64,000 nucleotides of DNA from Larkinella insperata (GTDB taxonomy: Bacteria; Bacteroidota; Bacteroidia; Cytophagales; Spirosomataceae), in the NCBI RefSeq assembly GCF_026248825.1, contig NZ_CP110973.1, forward strand, positions 1,981,001 through 2,045,000, written 5' to 3'. Below are positions 17,307-25,665 of this stretch, piece after piece. The stretch's first letter is position 1. Each line of letters starts with the position of its first letter. Made by a program: the position numbers and the translations under genes. The notes beneath the pieces are model-generated. The model searched no databases. It was not told the DNA's origin and worked only from the letters and a program-made list of their open reading frames with translations.

Positions 17307-17702
17307 TTACTCCTTGTATAATTCAACAAAACGGTACGTTAGAATCTTTCCGTCAGCGGTTAGCAATGGTAAATTTTTCACGCGTGAAGTAGCAACGATT
17401 AGCTGATCCGCCGGATCGTTATGAAACTCCCCGGGTAGATTACAGGCATCCAAAATAATTGAACGTTCCAACGGAATGACGGTAATACCCGAATAGTCAA
17501 TCGCATTGGTCAGCCAACCGGATACAGATTCTGATAAGTCAATTCTATTTTTCTCTACCAACTTGGCTAATTCCCAACAGGAAATAGCATTAATAAAAAT
17601 ATCCGACGGAGGCAAACCATCGAGGAACTGAAGCGTAGTTGGCTTCAACCGTTCCGGTGCCTGAATCCACCAAATCCAAATATGTGTATCTAACAGAATC
17701 AT
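17307..17702 (-). CDS. PIN-domain toxin of a type II toxin-antitoxin pair
   Basis: This 131-residue single-domain protein spans a complete PIN fold. It starts MILLDTHIWIWW (D5 acidic position), has CWELAKL with the second acid, PADQLIVATS with the third, and LLTADGKI with the fourth. These four acids coordinate Mg2+/Mn2+ for RNase activity in VapC-like toxins. It follows the small antitoxin gene by 6 bases, the usual order. The RNA target cannot be read from sequence. The pair is unusual for lying inside the beta-oxidation gene block in the same direction. Confidence 0.85.
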   Translation of the reverse strand: MILLDTHIWIWWIQAPERLKPTTLQFLDGLPPSDIFINAISCWELAKLVEKNRIDLSESVSGWLTNAIDYSGITVIPLERSIILDACNLPGEFHNDPADQLIVATSRVKNLPLLTADGKILTYRFVELYKE

Positions 17703-17708
17703 TTACAG

Positions 17709-17933
17709 TCATTGAGCGGCTTCCCAATCCGATGCATCAGTGGCCTGCCCAAACGGATCGTCATACCGCAGCGGCTTACCCCGAAGTGGAAAGCGGACTT
17801 CATTGGTGGGTAGGTCTTCCGACTCATCTTCCAAAATAATTACTTCTACTTTTCTACCTTTTTTTAAAGGCAGATTACGTAAAAGCAATTCATGATTCTG
17901 GGTTAACTCCGTTCGAATCCGTATGGCATTCAT
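17709..17933 (-). CDS. Putative antitoxin of the PIN toxin
   Basis: This 74-residue protein starts MNAIRIRTELTQNHELLLRN and has LPLKKGRKVEVIILED, a beta-hairpin pattern like small AbrB/DUF2281-type antitoxins. The acidic, flexible C-terminal part (about 40-74, PLRYDDPFGQATDASDWEAAQ) is the kind of segment that wraps the toxin active site. Size, position just upstream of the toxin and a 6-base gap all fit an antitoxin. It begins 72 bases after the fadN stop, so it is probably read by transcription through fadN, though a local autoregulated promoter is also possible. Confidence 0.75.
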   Translation of the reverse strand: MNAIRIRTELTQNHELLLRNLPLKKGRKVEVIILEDESEDLPTNEVRFPLRGKPLRYDDPFGQATDASDWEAAQ

Positions 17934-18005
17934 AGTTTCAACTGTGTTTTCGCTTTGAAAATACCGTTTGATAGAATGATAAAGGAATGTCTCGCGTCTA
18001 GGATA

Positions 18006-20459
18006 TCAATTTCTCGGTGGCTTACCTCCCTGCAATAATCCCTGCATCCGTTCCAGCGTCTTTTTCTCGCCGGTTAGCGATAAAAAGGCTTCCCGTTCCA
18101 AGTCGATCAGGTATTGTTCGCTAACGGTTTGCGGGGTGCTCAAATCGCCCCCACAAATCACATAAGCCAGTTTTTCGGCAATCTTCTGGTCGTGTTCGGA
18201 AATATAACGGCCCATGCGCATGGCCGTAATCCCAGCTTTAAACAACGCAATACCGGTTTTTCCCTGCACCTTGATGTCCTTACGCGGTTTCGGCTGCGTA
18301 TAGCCGTTTTCGGCCAATTCGATGGCAACCTGCTTGGCTTCGGCGATCAGACGGTTACGGTTCAGCACAATCTGAGCCGTGGGCAGCAGGTAATTCATCT
18401 CGCGGGCTTCCTGCGCGGAAGTCGACACCTTGGCCGTGGCAATGTTCATGAACGTGCTTTGCAGAATGTTCAGTTCCGGGTCGCCCGTCTGGTAGAGATC
18501 GCTGGCGCGGGCGGCCATCTCCTTTGTTCCGCCCCCCGCCGGAATCAGTCCAACACCCACTTCCACCAGCCCCATGTATAGCTCCGAATGCGCCACCACG
18601 CGGTCGCAGTGCAGATTAAGCTCGCAGCCTCCACCGAGTGCCAGCGAATGAGGAGCACCCACCACCGGAATGGCCGAATACCGCGCCCGCAGCATGGTTT
18701 GCTGGAACTGCGCAATCATCAGGTTAATCTCATCAAATTCCTGCTCGATGGCAAACATAAACAAAGTCGCCAGGTTGGCACCCGCCGAGAACGCTTCCGC
18801 CGATTCATTACCGATGACCAGCCCCCGAAACTCTTTCTCGCCCAGACTGATGGCCTTATTGATGCCTTCAATTACCTCGGCGCCCATCGTGTTCATCTTG
18901 CTCCGAAATTCCAGGTTCAGAATACCGTCGCCCAGATCGTAGAGGACCGAACCGGCGTTTTTCCAAACGACATTATCCGAGAAATTCTCCAGCAATATGA
19001 ACTGCTCCGTGCCCGGAACGGCTTGGTAACTCTTCGTGGGAATATCATAGTATTTCCGAACCCCGCCCTCCACTTTATAGAAGCTCTCAAAACCCGCTTC
19101 GAGCATGTCGTACACCCACCGCGCCGGTTTTTGTTCCATCGACTCGATCAGCTCAATGCCTTTGCGGACTCCAATGGCGTCCCAAGTTTCAAACAAGCCC
19201 AGTTGCCAGCCAAAACCGGCGGTGATGGCAGCATCGATGCGATACAGTTCATCGGCCACTTCGGGAATGCGGTAGCTGGCGTAGCGGAACTGATCGGCGA
19301 ACGTCCTGCGGTAAAACTCCCCGGCCTGATCCTGACCCGCCAGCAGGATCGAAAACCGTTTTTTCAGGTTATCAATGCTCTTGGTGCCTTCCAACGTCGC
19401 GAATTTGACCTTCTGCGACGGCTTGTACTCGAACGTTTTCAGATCAAGGGCCAGAATGACCGACTGGCCTTTTTCGTCCTTGATTTTCTTATAAAATCCC
19501 TGACCGGTCTTGTCGCCCAGCCACTTATTTTCCGTCAACTTCTGAATCACCGGCGGCAGCTGAAAACCGTCTTTCGATTCGTCGTCCTTCAGCGCTTTCA
19601 GCAGATTGCTGGCCACGTTGACCGTCGTGTCCAGCCCGACTACATCCGATAGCCGGAACGTTCCCGATTTCGGGCGACCTACCACCGGGCCTGTCAGCTT
19701 GTCAACCTCTTCCACCGTCAGCCCCATTTCTTCGGCCACCCGGATGGTTTGAATCATGGCGTAGATACCCAGCCGGTTGGCGATGAACGCGGGCGTGTCC
19801 TTGCACAAAACCGTTGTTTTCCCCAGGTATAAATCGCCGTACTTCATCAGGAAATCGATGATGGCTGGGTCGGTATCCGGGCCGGGAATGATTTCGAGCA
19901 GCCGCAGGTAACGGGGCGGATTGAAGAAGTGTGTGCCGCAGAAATTCCGCCGAAAATCCTCGCTCCGGCCTTCGGTCAGCAGGTGCATCGGAATGCCGGA
20001 GGTATTGGATGTAATCAGCGTACCCGGTTTACGGTATTGCTCCACCCGTTCGTACAGCGACCGTTTGATGTCCAGCCGCTCCACCACCACCTCAATGATC
20101 CAGTCGTACTTACCAATATCCTGCAGATTATCGTCGAAACTACCGAGCGTAATCCGGCTGGCAAACTTCGGGCTGTACAGAGCCGCCGGGCTGGCTTTCA
20201 GCAGATTCTGAAAAGCATCGTTCACGATTCGATTGCGAACGGCCGGTTTATCGAGCGTCAGCCCTTTGGCTTCCTCGGCGGGTGTCAGGGCATTGGGAAC
20301 GATGTCCAGCAGCAAGACTTCGACGCCGATGTTGGCGAAATGGGCAGCAATCCGCGAGCCCATAATTCCGGAACCTAAAACGGCTACCCGGCGAATGCTA
20401 CGGTTTCTGGCGGCCGAAGCCCGGCCTTCTAAGTGTGGTTTTGAAAGGGTTGTTTGCAT
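18006..20459 (-). CDS. fadN: 3-hydroxyacyl-CoA dehydrogenase/enoyl-CoA hydratase, FadN-like
   Basis: This 817-residue bifunctional enzyme carries out the two middle steps of beta-oxidation. The NAD-binding Rossmann domain comes first (VAVLGSGIMGSRIAAHFA, about 25-55), then the HAD active-site segment GTHFFNPPRYLRLLEIIPG and two HAD C-terminal domains. The crotonase domain lies at the C-terminus (about 530-700, ALGGGCELNLHCDR and LVEVGVGLIPAGGG with both catalytic glutamates). This HAD-first order matches Bacillus FadN (YusL), not E. coli FadB/FadJ, where the hydratase is N-terminal. The MarR gene lies 151 bases upstream on the same strand. I see no separate fad palindrome before fadN, so it is probably co-transcribed with marR. 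Confidence 0.92.
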   Translation of the reverse strand: MQTTLSKPHLEGRASAARNRSIRRVAVLGSGIMGSRIAAHFANIGVEVLLLDIVPNALTPAEEAKGLTLDKPAVRNRIVNDAFQNLLKASPAALYSPKFASRITLGSFDDNLQDIGKYDWIIEVVVERLDIKRSLYERVEQYRKPGTLITSNTSGIPMHLLTEGRSEDFRRNFCGTHFFNPPRYLRLLEIIPGPDTDPAIIDFLMKYGDLYLGKTTVLCKDTPAFIANRLGIYAMIQTIRVAEEMGLTVEEVDKLTGPVVGRPKSGTFRLSDVVGLDTTVNVASNLLKALKDDESKDGFQLPPVIQKLTENKWLGDKTGQGFYKKIKDEKGQSVILALDLKTFEYKPSQKVKFATLEGTKSIDNLKKRFSILLAGQDQAGEFYRRTFADQFRYASYRIPEVADELYRIDAAITAGFGWQLGLFETWDAIGVRKGIELIESMEQKPARWVYDMLEAGFESFYKVEGGVRKYYDIPTKSYQAVPGTEQFILLENFSDNVVWKNAGSVLYDLGDGILNLEFRSKMNTMGAEVIEGINKAISLGEKEFRGLVIGNESAEAFSAGANLATLFMFAIEQEFDEINLMIAQFQQTMLRARYSAIPVVGAPHSLALGGGCELNLHCDRVVAHSELYMGLVEVGVGLIPAGGGTKEMAARASDLYQTGDPELNILQSTFMNIATAKVSTSAQEAREMNYLLPTAQIVLNRNRLIAEAKQVAIELAENGYTQPKPRKDIKVQGKTGIALFKAGITAMRMGRYISEHDQKIAEKLAYVICGGDLSTPQTVSEQYLIDLEREAFLSLTGEKKTLERMQGLLQGGKPPRN

Positions 20460-20610
20460 AGCGTTTGGGAAAATCTAAACGGGTACCGGGCCGACTCCAT
20501 CGGTCGCCCGCGCCTTTGTGGAATCGGCTTAAGCTGCGGGAAGGCCGTTAACTCCGTCTTATTCGGGACTACTCCCGTTGAAACAGTTATTTGAGTAATC
20601 TCAGGCTCGA

Positions 20611-21081
20611 TTACTTCATCAATAATTCATCGATTGCGTTGGCCTTTAGCTTGGCGTTTTCGTCGTCAACCAACCGATTGATTTCTTTCATGACATCGAA
20701 GAAAACGACTAGTTTTTCGAGCGGAATATTCTCCCGAATGACGTTGTTAAACTGAATAACGCCTTCACGGGCGATTTCACGCTTTTCCTTGCCGGTGTCC
20801 GTTAGCAGAATTCGGACAAACCGTTTGTCATTTTCATCGACGACCCGCCGAATCCAGCCGCGCTCCTCCAGGCTCTTTAGCATCCGGACAAGGCTGCGGG
20901 GTTCCATGCCCAGCAACGGGCCGATTTTTGTAGCCGGGGTTCCCTGCTCGAGATCGATATTCAGCAGCACAAAACCAATGGCCATCGTCATATCGTAACG
21001 GGCTGCGTAAGCGTTGTACATGCGCGAAATGGCGTGCCAACCCGTTTTAATGTGAAAGTCGACGGTTTTCTCCTTCTTCAT
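20611..21081 (-). CDS. MarR-family transcriptional regulator, probable fad regulator
   Basis: This 156-residue winged-helix repressor has the usual MarR layout. N- and C-terminal helices form the dimer, and the DNA-binding core spans about 40-110, with TKIGPLLGMEPRSLVRMLKS as the recognition helix and RRVVDENDKRFVRILLTDTG as the wing. It heads the fadN/fadA block. Its own promoter and that of fadE share a palindromic 13-mer over the -33 element, which predicts autorepression and control of beta-oxidation. The ligand is likely an acyl-CoA, by analogy with FadR-type regulators, but nothing in the sequence proves that. Confidence 0.87.
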   Translation of the reverse strand: MKKEKTVDFHIKTGWHAISRMYNAYAARYDMTMAIGFVLLNIDLEQGTPATKIGPLLGMEPRSLVRMLKSLEERGWIRRVVDENDKRFVRILLTDTGKEKREIAREGVIQFNNVIRENIPLEKLVVFFDVMKEINRLVDDENAKLKANAIDELLMK

Positions 21082-21115
21082 TGCCGTATAATTCCTTCTG
21101 AAAGAGTAAGGAATG

Positions 21116-21153
21116 TAAAGCTACACTATTTAGAAGGTATTATGCAAGCATAC
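21116..21153 (-). promoter_or_regulatory. marR promoter with overlapping palindromic operator
   Basis: Read on the minus strand, TTG (21145-21147) sits 21 bases before TAGCTTTA (21116-21123), which matches TAnnTTTG at all but the last base. The TTG is the centre of GTATGCTTGCATA (21141-21153), identical over 13 bases to the fadE operator and in the same position relative to the promoter. The site is about 60 bases upstream of the marR ATG. Confidence 0.7.
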
Positions 21154-21227
21154 TGTTAAAGAATAAGCGAAAAAATAGCGTCAAAACAAGTGGATTTGGG
21201 ACAATTCAAAGAAGATTTTCTTATGGC

Positions 21228-22259
21228 TTACTCTTCGAGCAGGGCGATCGTCCCTTTAGCTCCGACGGCCCAGCACCGGCCGCTTTCGCAGGAAATGGCG
21301 TGAAAAGCGGAGTCGTCAATTTTGGTCCAGGTTTTGCCAAAATCATCGGTGTAGCCGGTTCCCGACGGCCCGACGACGACGATCCGTTTGCTCGTCAACC
21401 GCCCGACACCTTCCTTCAGGCCGGGCGGGTTGGTCGGCGTTCCGGCCGTCCAGGTCTTGCCCGCATCGGTTGTGACGGCAACGTTTGACCACTCGGCTTT
21501 CTCGTTTTTATAATCCCCACCGACGGCCATGCCATTTTCACCCGTAGCATCAAACCAGAGCCCAAAGATTCCGGCCGTCGGCCCGGCCGGGATGGTTGTT
21601 TCTGTGACCTGCCAGTTGGCCTCGACCGACGGAGTTGAATAAATTCGCCCCTTGCCCGTACCGCCCGAAGCGATCCAGGCCCGCTGGTAGTTGTAGGTTC
21701 TCCACTTGTAGCCGCGTGTGATCAGGCTCGTTCCGCTGGCGGCAAAAGCGGCTTCACCCGGTTGCAGGAGTGGCAGTTTATCCGGCGAAACCCGCTTCCA
21801 GGTTTTGCCGCCGTTTGTGGTAGCCAGAATATACCAGGTGCCTCCGACCGGATCGCTGAATACCAGACCTTCCCACCGGTTCCAGAAATCCATCGAATCG
21901 AAAAACACCCCGGCCTGTCCGGTCTGGTAAATCAGTTTCCAAGTTTTACCGCCGTTGCTGGTCCGGTACAGCCGGGCCTGGCCTTTTTCGGCGGGTCCGG
22001 CCGCCATCAGAATAGCCTCGGTGGCACTGAATGCCTGAACATCGCGGAAGTCGCAGGTTTCCGCTCCGGGTACGGTTCCGGCCTGCCAGGTTTTACCGCC
22101 GTCGGTTGTCCGGACAAACGTACCCTTGCTTCCTCCCACCCAGACCACCTTCCGGCTAACCGCGCTGACGGCCCGGAAGTTAGCGTCGGTTCCGCTGGAT
22201 TGGGGTTGCCATTGGGCAAATAAAACGGACGGAAACAGGAGAAGCCAAAGCAGTTTCAT
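21228..22259 (-). CDS. Secreted BNR-repeat protein (YCF48-like)
   Basis: This 343-residue exported beta-propeller protein has a signal peptide (MKLLWLLLFPSVLFAQ). Asp-box/BNR motifs recur around the propeller: TTDGGKTWQAG, TSNGGKTWKLI, TTNGGKTWKRV, TTDAGKTWTAG and DDFGKTWTKI. Proteins of this shape are often annotated as photosystem II stability factor (YCF48)-like or as oxidoreductases; neither label implies photosynthesis here. Two Cys pairs (near ETCDFRD and ISCESGRCW) may form disulfides, in keeping with an envelope location. It lies 146 bases upstream of marR on the same strand but has no evident link to fatty-acid genes. Function is unknown beyond a likely binding or scaffold role. Confidence 0.8.
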   Translation of the reverse strand: MKLLWLLLFPSVLFAQWQPQSSGTDANFRAVSAVSRKVVWVGGSKGTFVRTTDGGKTWQAGTVPGAETCDFRDVQAFSATEAILMAAGPAEKGQARLYRTSNGGKTWKLIYQTGQAGVFFDSMDFWNRWEGLVFSDPVGGTWYILATTNGGKTWKRVSPDKLPLLQPGEAAFAASGTSLITRGYKWRTYNYQRAWIASGGTGKGRIYSTPSVEANWQVTETTIPAGPTAGIFGLWFDATGENGMAVGGDYKNEKAEWSNVAVTTDAGKTWTAGTPTNPPGLKEGVGRLTSKRIVVVGPSGTGYTDDFGKTWTKIDDSAFHAISCESGRCWAVGAKGTIALLEE

Positions 22260-22431
22260 ACGGTAAAAGCGCGGTTTTAACTGGGTAAAATAGCAATACA
22301 GAACGATTTCGCAACCCAGACTGTCAAATGCAGCCTACTTTTGTCAACGGCATTTTCGTGAACGGTTAAGTGTTTTCGCACCGCTTCACGTATGTTTGTC
22401 CGGATTGTAACAACAACTAATTGAATCACTC

Positions 22432-23100
22432 ATGAAAAAGATTTTCTCCCTTATCCTTGCTCTCGGCTGGAGTGCCTTGACTTACGCACAGACGCCGGAA
22501 AATACGGTTTCTGCCAAAATTAACGGGAAAGAATGGCAGGCCAAAGCCCAACGCTTAAATCTGCCGTTTACGGGCGTCAAGTACCTGGCCATTGCCGGGA
22601 TGAACGTGAATCCGGATGTGCAAACCTGGATTCGCTTCGTGTACGTCGATCAACTGAAACCCGGAACTTACGAGGTCATTTCGGAAAATGACCGTGAAAT
22701 GGACAAAAAGGCCAAAGAAGCCAACGGCAACGTCATGTGGGCGTTTGTGGATTATACGGAAGAATCAAAAGGGCTGGGCCACGCCTTCCGCGACGGCGAG
22801 TCGTGGAAAGGGACGGTAACGATCACCAGCGTCACGGACAACAGCATCGAAGGAACGTTTGAAGCCACCCTGAAAGAAGTGAATTATAAAAAGCGGGCGC
22901 TGGCAACGGTTTCCGGCTTCGGGCTGCGGCAAAACCTGGAAGACAAAGCCATTACGGCGGCCGGGGGCGGTATGCTGACCAAGTCGGGGCCGCACGATCA
23001 CGATAACACCAAACGCGTTGAAGGCAGCGGTGAAATCACCATTACGGACGGTAAATTCAAGGTAAGCTGGGGAAAAGAAACCGCCAAGAAAGGTAAGTAA
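22432..23100 (+). CDS. Secreted protein of unknown function
   Basis: This 222-residue exported protein has a signal peptide (MKKIFSLILALGWSALTYAQ). The mature part starts with VSAKINGKEWQAKAQRL, a pattern seen at the start of many Bacteroidota beta-sandwich proteins. Alternating strands follow, then a Lys-rich C-terminal stretch (GKFKVSWGKETAKKGK). I do not recognise a named family. Two TAnnTTTG matches lie upstream (TACTTTTG at 22336-22343, TATGTTTG at 22391-22398), neither with an ideal -33 partner. A strong terminator follows, so it is a single-gene unit. Confidence 0.7.
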   Translation: MKKIFSLILALGWSALTYAQTPENTVSAKINGKEWQAKAQRLNLPFTGVKYLAIAGMNVNPDVQTWIRFVYVDQLKPGTYEVISENDREMDKKAKEANGNVMWAFVDYTEESKGLGHAFRDGESWKGTVTITSVTDNSIEGTFEATLKEVNYKKRALATVSGFGLRQNLEDKAITAAGGGMLTKSGPHDHDNTKRVEGSGEITITDGKFKVSWGKETAKKGK

Positions 23101-23122
23101 AGTCTATCTGTCCCATATCATG

Positions 23123-23160
23123 CCCCCGGATCGTTTTCCTGATCCGGGGACTTTGTGTTT
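23123..23160 (+). terminator. Intrinsic terminator
   Basis: Perfect arms CCCCGGATC (23124-23132) and GATCCGGGG (23141-23149) are followed by ACTTTGTGTTTT, ending the transcript of the preceding secreted-protein gene. Confidence 0.7.
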
Positions 23161-23311
23161 TCAGGAGTTTCAAAACCGGTAAAAAGAGCCTGATACGGAT
23201 GGGTTGGTAAAGGCCAAGCAACCGCACAATTTTGACTTTTCCGCGGATACTGGCTATATTTCAGGCAGAATCTTTGTGATTTTCTTCAGTAATCCTAACC
23301 CTCCATTTCGT

Positions 23312-24601
23312 ATGAGTACTTCCCGTCGAGACGTTCTGAAAATGACTGGCATGGCACTGGCCAGCAGCGTTTTGCCTTCTGTAACGATTTTACACCCCCA
23401 GCGTTCATTTGCCGGAGTCAACACCGATACCCTCAAAGTGGGGCTGATCGGCTGCGGGGGCCGGGGGTCGGGTGCGGCCGCCCAGGCGCTGAAAGCCGAT
23501 CCGAATGTCGTTTTACACGCCGTTGCTGACATCTTCAAGGATAAATTAGAAGACTCGTTAACAAATTTGCGGAAAGTCCACGGTGATAAGGTAAAGGTTG
23601 ACGAAGAGCACAAGTTCATCGGCTTTGACGCTTACAAAAAAGTACTCGATTCGGGCGTCGACGTTGTCATTCTGGCCACTCCGCCCCATTTCCGTCCCGA
23701 GCAGTTGATGGCGACCGTTCAGGCCGGAAAGCACGTCTTCTGCGAAAAGCCGATGGCCGTCGATGCCCCCGGAGTGCGCAAGATTCTGGAAGCGGCCAAA
23801 ATTGCCAAGGAAAAGAAAATTTCGCTCCTGTCGGGCTTCTGCTGGCGGTTTCACGAGCCAAAGCGGGCCATTTTCGATAAAATTCAGGACGGTGCGATTG
23901 GCGATGTCATCACCGTTTATAACACCTACAACACCGGCACGGTCTGGTCGCACCCCCGCAAACCGGAGTGGAGCGATGCGGAATACGTGTTCCGGAACTG
24001 GTACTACTACACCTGGCTGTCGGGCGACCACCTGGTGGAGCAGGCCATCCACAGCGTCGACATGATGTCGTGGGCTTTCGGCGACAAACTGCCCCTCTCC
24101 GCGGCCGGAACCGGTGGCCGGCAGGTTCGCACCGACCCGAAATACGGTAACATCTACGACCACTTTGCCATCACGTACGAATACGAAGACGGTGCCAAAG
24201 GATTTCACTTCAGCCGTCAGCAGGTCAACTGCGAAGGTAGCTACATGTGCGAAGCCTTGGGCTCCAAAGGCCGGGCCGTTGCCAACGTTTCGCGGAACGT
24301 TCACGAAATTACCGGGCGGAAAAAATGGAAATACTCGGGAGCCGCCAACGACATGTACCAAACCGAACACGACGAGCTGTTTGCCGCCATTCGGAAAGGA
24401 GAGCCGATCAACCAGGGGGAATACATGGCGAACAGCACCTTGCTGGGAATCATGGGACGGATGGCAGCCTATACCGGGCGCCGGATCACGTGGGACGAGG
24501 CCATGAACTCCACCGAGAAGCTAGGACCCGACACGTATAGTTTTGAGATGACACCCCCGCTTGCGGAAGTCGCCAGACCCGGTATTACTACTTTTTCCTA
24601 A
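23312..24601 (+). CDS. Gfo/Idh/MocA-family oxidoreductase with Tat signal
   Basis: This 429-residue NAD(P)-dependent sugar-type oxidoreductase is predicted to be exported folded, with its cofactor, by the Tat system. The N-terminus MSTSRRDVLKMTGMALASS carries the twin arginine. The Rossmann motif GLIGCGGRGSGAA (about 48-60), the CEKPMAVDAPG signature and a C-terminal alpha/beta domain follow. I start at the ATG at 23,312, because the Tat signal begins there; the open frame upstream is not protein-like. It is followed after 5 bases by a TIM-barrel isomerase gene, so the pair forms an operon. Such pairs usually act on carbohydrate substrates in Bacteroidota; the actual substrate is unknown. Confidence 0.9.
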   Translation: MSTSRRDVLKMTGMALASSVLPSVTILHPQRSFAGVNTDTLKVGLIGCGGRGSGAAAQALKADPNVVLHAVADIFKDKLEDSLTNLRKVHGDKVKVDEEHKFIGFDAYKKVLDSGVDVVILATPPHFRPEQLMATVQAGKHVFCEKPMAVDAPGVRKILEAAKIAKEKKISLLSGFCWRFHEPKRAIFDKIQDGAIGDVITVYNTYNTGTVWSHPRKPEWSDAEYVFRNWYYYTWLSGDHLVEQAIHSVDMMSWAFGDKLPLSAAGTGGRQVRTDPKYGNIYDHFAITYEYEDGAKGFHFSRQQVNCEGSYMCEALGSKGRAVANVSRNVHEITGRKKWKYSGAANDMYQTEHDELFAAIRKGEPINQGEYMANSTLLGIMGRMAAYTGRRITWDEAMNSTEKLGPDTYSFEMTPPLAEVARPGITTFS

Positions 24602-24606
24602 AACCC

Positions 24607-25533
24607 ATGCAACGTAGAGAATTTCTGAAAAACGGCTCGCTGGCCGCTATGGGCGGTTTTGCGGCTATCGAATCGCTGCCCAATACGCCCAAACCATTCG
24701 TAAATCCACCGGCAAAATCCGCATTAGCCCAGCCTATGGTTAAAAAAAGCCTGAAGTGGGGGATGGTAAAGGAAGATTTGTCGGTACTCGATAAATTCAA
24801 ACTGCTGAAAGACCTGGGCTACGACGGGGTGGAACTCGATACGCCCAACGACCTCGATATGAAAGAGGTGCTGGATGCCCGCGACAAGACCGGTCTGGAG
24901 CTGCCGGGTACGGTCAACTCGTTTCACTGGAAATCGCCGTTGTCGGACCCGGATCCGAAGGTACGGGCGGCCACGGTGGAAGCGATGAAAAAATCGTTGC
25001 AGGACACCAAGCAGTACGGCGGCACGACGGTTTTGCTGGTTCCCGGTGTGGTGAAAGCCGAGATCAGTTACGAAGATGCTTACAAACGCTGCCGGGATGA
25101 AATCCGGAAATTGCTGCCGGTGGCCGAAAAAACCGGGGTAAAAATTGCGTTTGAAAATGTCTGGAACAGCTTTCTGATCAGCCCGCTGGAAGCCGCACGG
25201 TTTGTCGATGAGTTCAAACACCCAATGGTGGGCTGGTATTTTGACGTGGGCAACATCCTGCGGTACGGCTGGCCCGCCCACTGGATCGAAACCCTGGGCA
25301 AACGGATTCTGAAACTGGATGTAAAGGAATACAGCCTTAAGAAACAGCAGGACGAAGGACTCTGGAAAGGGTTTAACGTTGAATTTCTGGAAGGCGACTG
25401 CAACTGGCCGGAAGTTAATAACGCACTCCGAAAAATCGGCTATTCCGGTTGGGCTTCAGCGGAGGTGAATGGGGGAGACCGGACCCGTTTACTTACCATT
25501 CGGGAAAAAATGGATGCGATCTTTAAAGCGTAG
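24607..25533 (+). CDS. Sugar phosphate isomerase/epimerase-like TIM barrel
   Basis: This 308-residue xylose-isomerase-like TIM barrel probably isomerises or epimerises a sugar or keto acid. The first 25 residues (MQRREFLKNGSLAAMGGFAA) look like a short twin-arginine signal. The barrel starts near KWGMVKEDLSVLDKFKLLKD. Metal-ligand candidates are the Glu in IAFENVWNSF, the Asp in GWYFDVGNI and the Glu in GWASAEVNGGD. It starts 5 bases after the oxidoreductase stop, so the two are surely co-transcribed and may act in sequence on the same exported substrate. The family is clear; the substrate is not. Confidence 0.85.
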   Translation: MQRREFLKNGSLAAMGGFAAIESLPNTPKPFVNPPAKSALAQPMVKKSLKWGMVKEDLSVLDKFKLLKDLGYDGVELDTPNDLDMKEVLDARDKTGLELPGTVNSFHWKSPLSDPDPKVRAATVEAMKKSLQDTKQYGGTTVLLVPGVVKAEISYEDAYKRCRDEIRKLLPVAEKTGVKIAFENVWNSFLISPLEAARFVDEFKHPMVGWYFDVGNILRYGWPAHWIETLGKRILKLDVKEYSLKKQQDEGLWKGFNVEFLEGDCNWPEVNNALRKIGYSGWASAEVNGGDRTRLLTIREKMDAIFKA

Positions 25534-25622
25534 AATTCGCATTAAATTTATATTAAATCAGCTTAAATTGGACAATACCTAGCCTGCGAAGGCTATGAAT
25601 GTAAACTAAAAGCCCGCAGGAT

Positions 25623-25659
25623 TCGTTAATTATAGGAATCACTAACCTATAATTAACGA
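25623..25659. repeat. Perfect 14-base inverted repeat at the S41 protease start
   Basis: The arms 25623-25636 and 25646-25659 are exact reverse complements, centred on the 9-base loop AATCACTAA. The core is GTTAATTATAGG and CCTATAATTAAC. The right arm ends 6 bases before the GTG start. No T run follows, so it is more likely an operator or a start-site hairpin than a terminator. Confidence 0.7.
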
Positions 25660-25665
25660 CTTTCT

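Noticed and set aside
18588..19652. A 354-residue plus-strand open frame opposite the fadN-like gene
   Set aside because: Antisense shadow with skewed composition and no start signals or motifs.
23558..24370. A 270-residue minus-strand open frame opposite the Gfo/Idh/MocA gene
   Set aside because: Antisense shadow. The plus-strand gene has a Tat signal and full Rossmann and EKP motifs.
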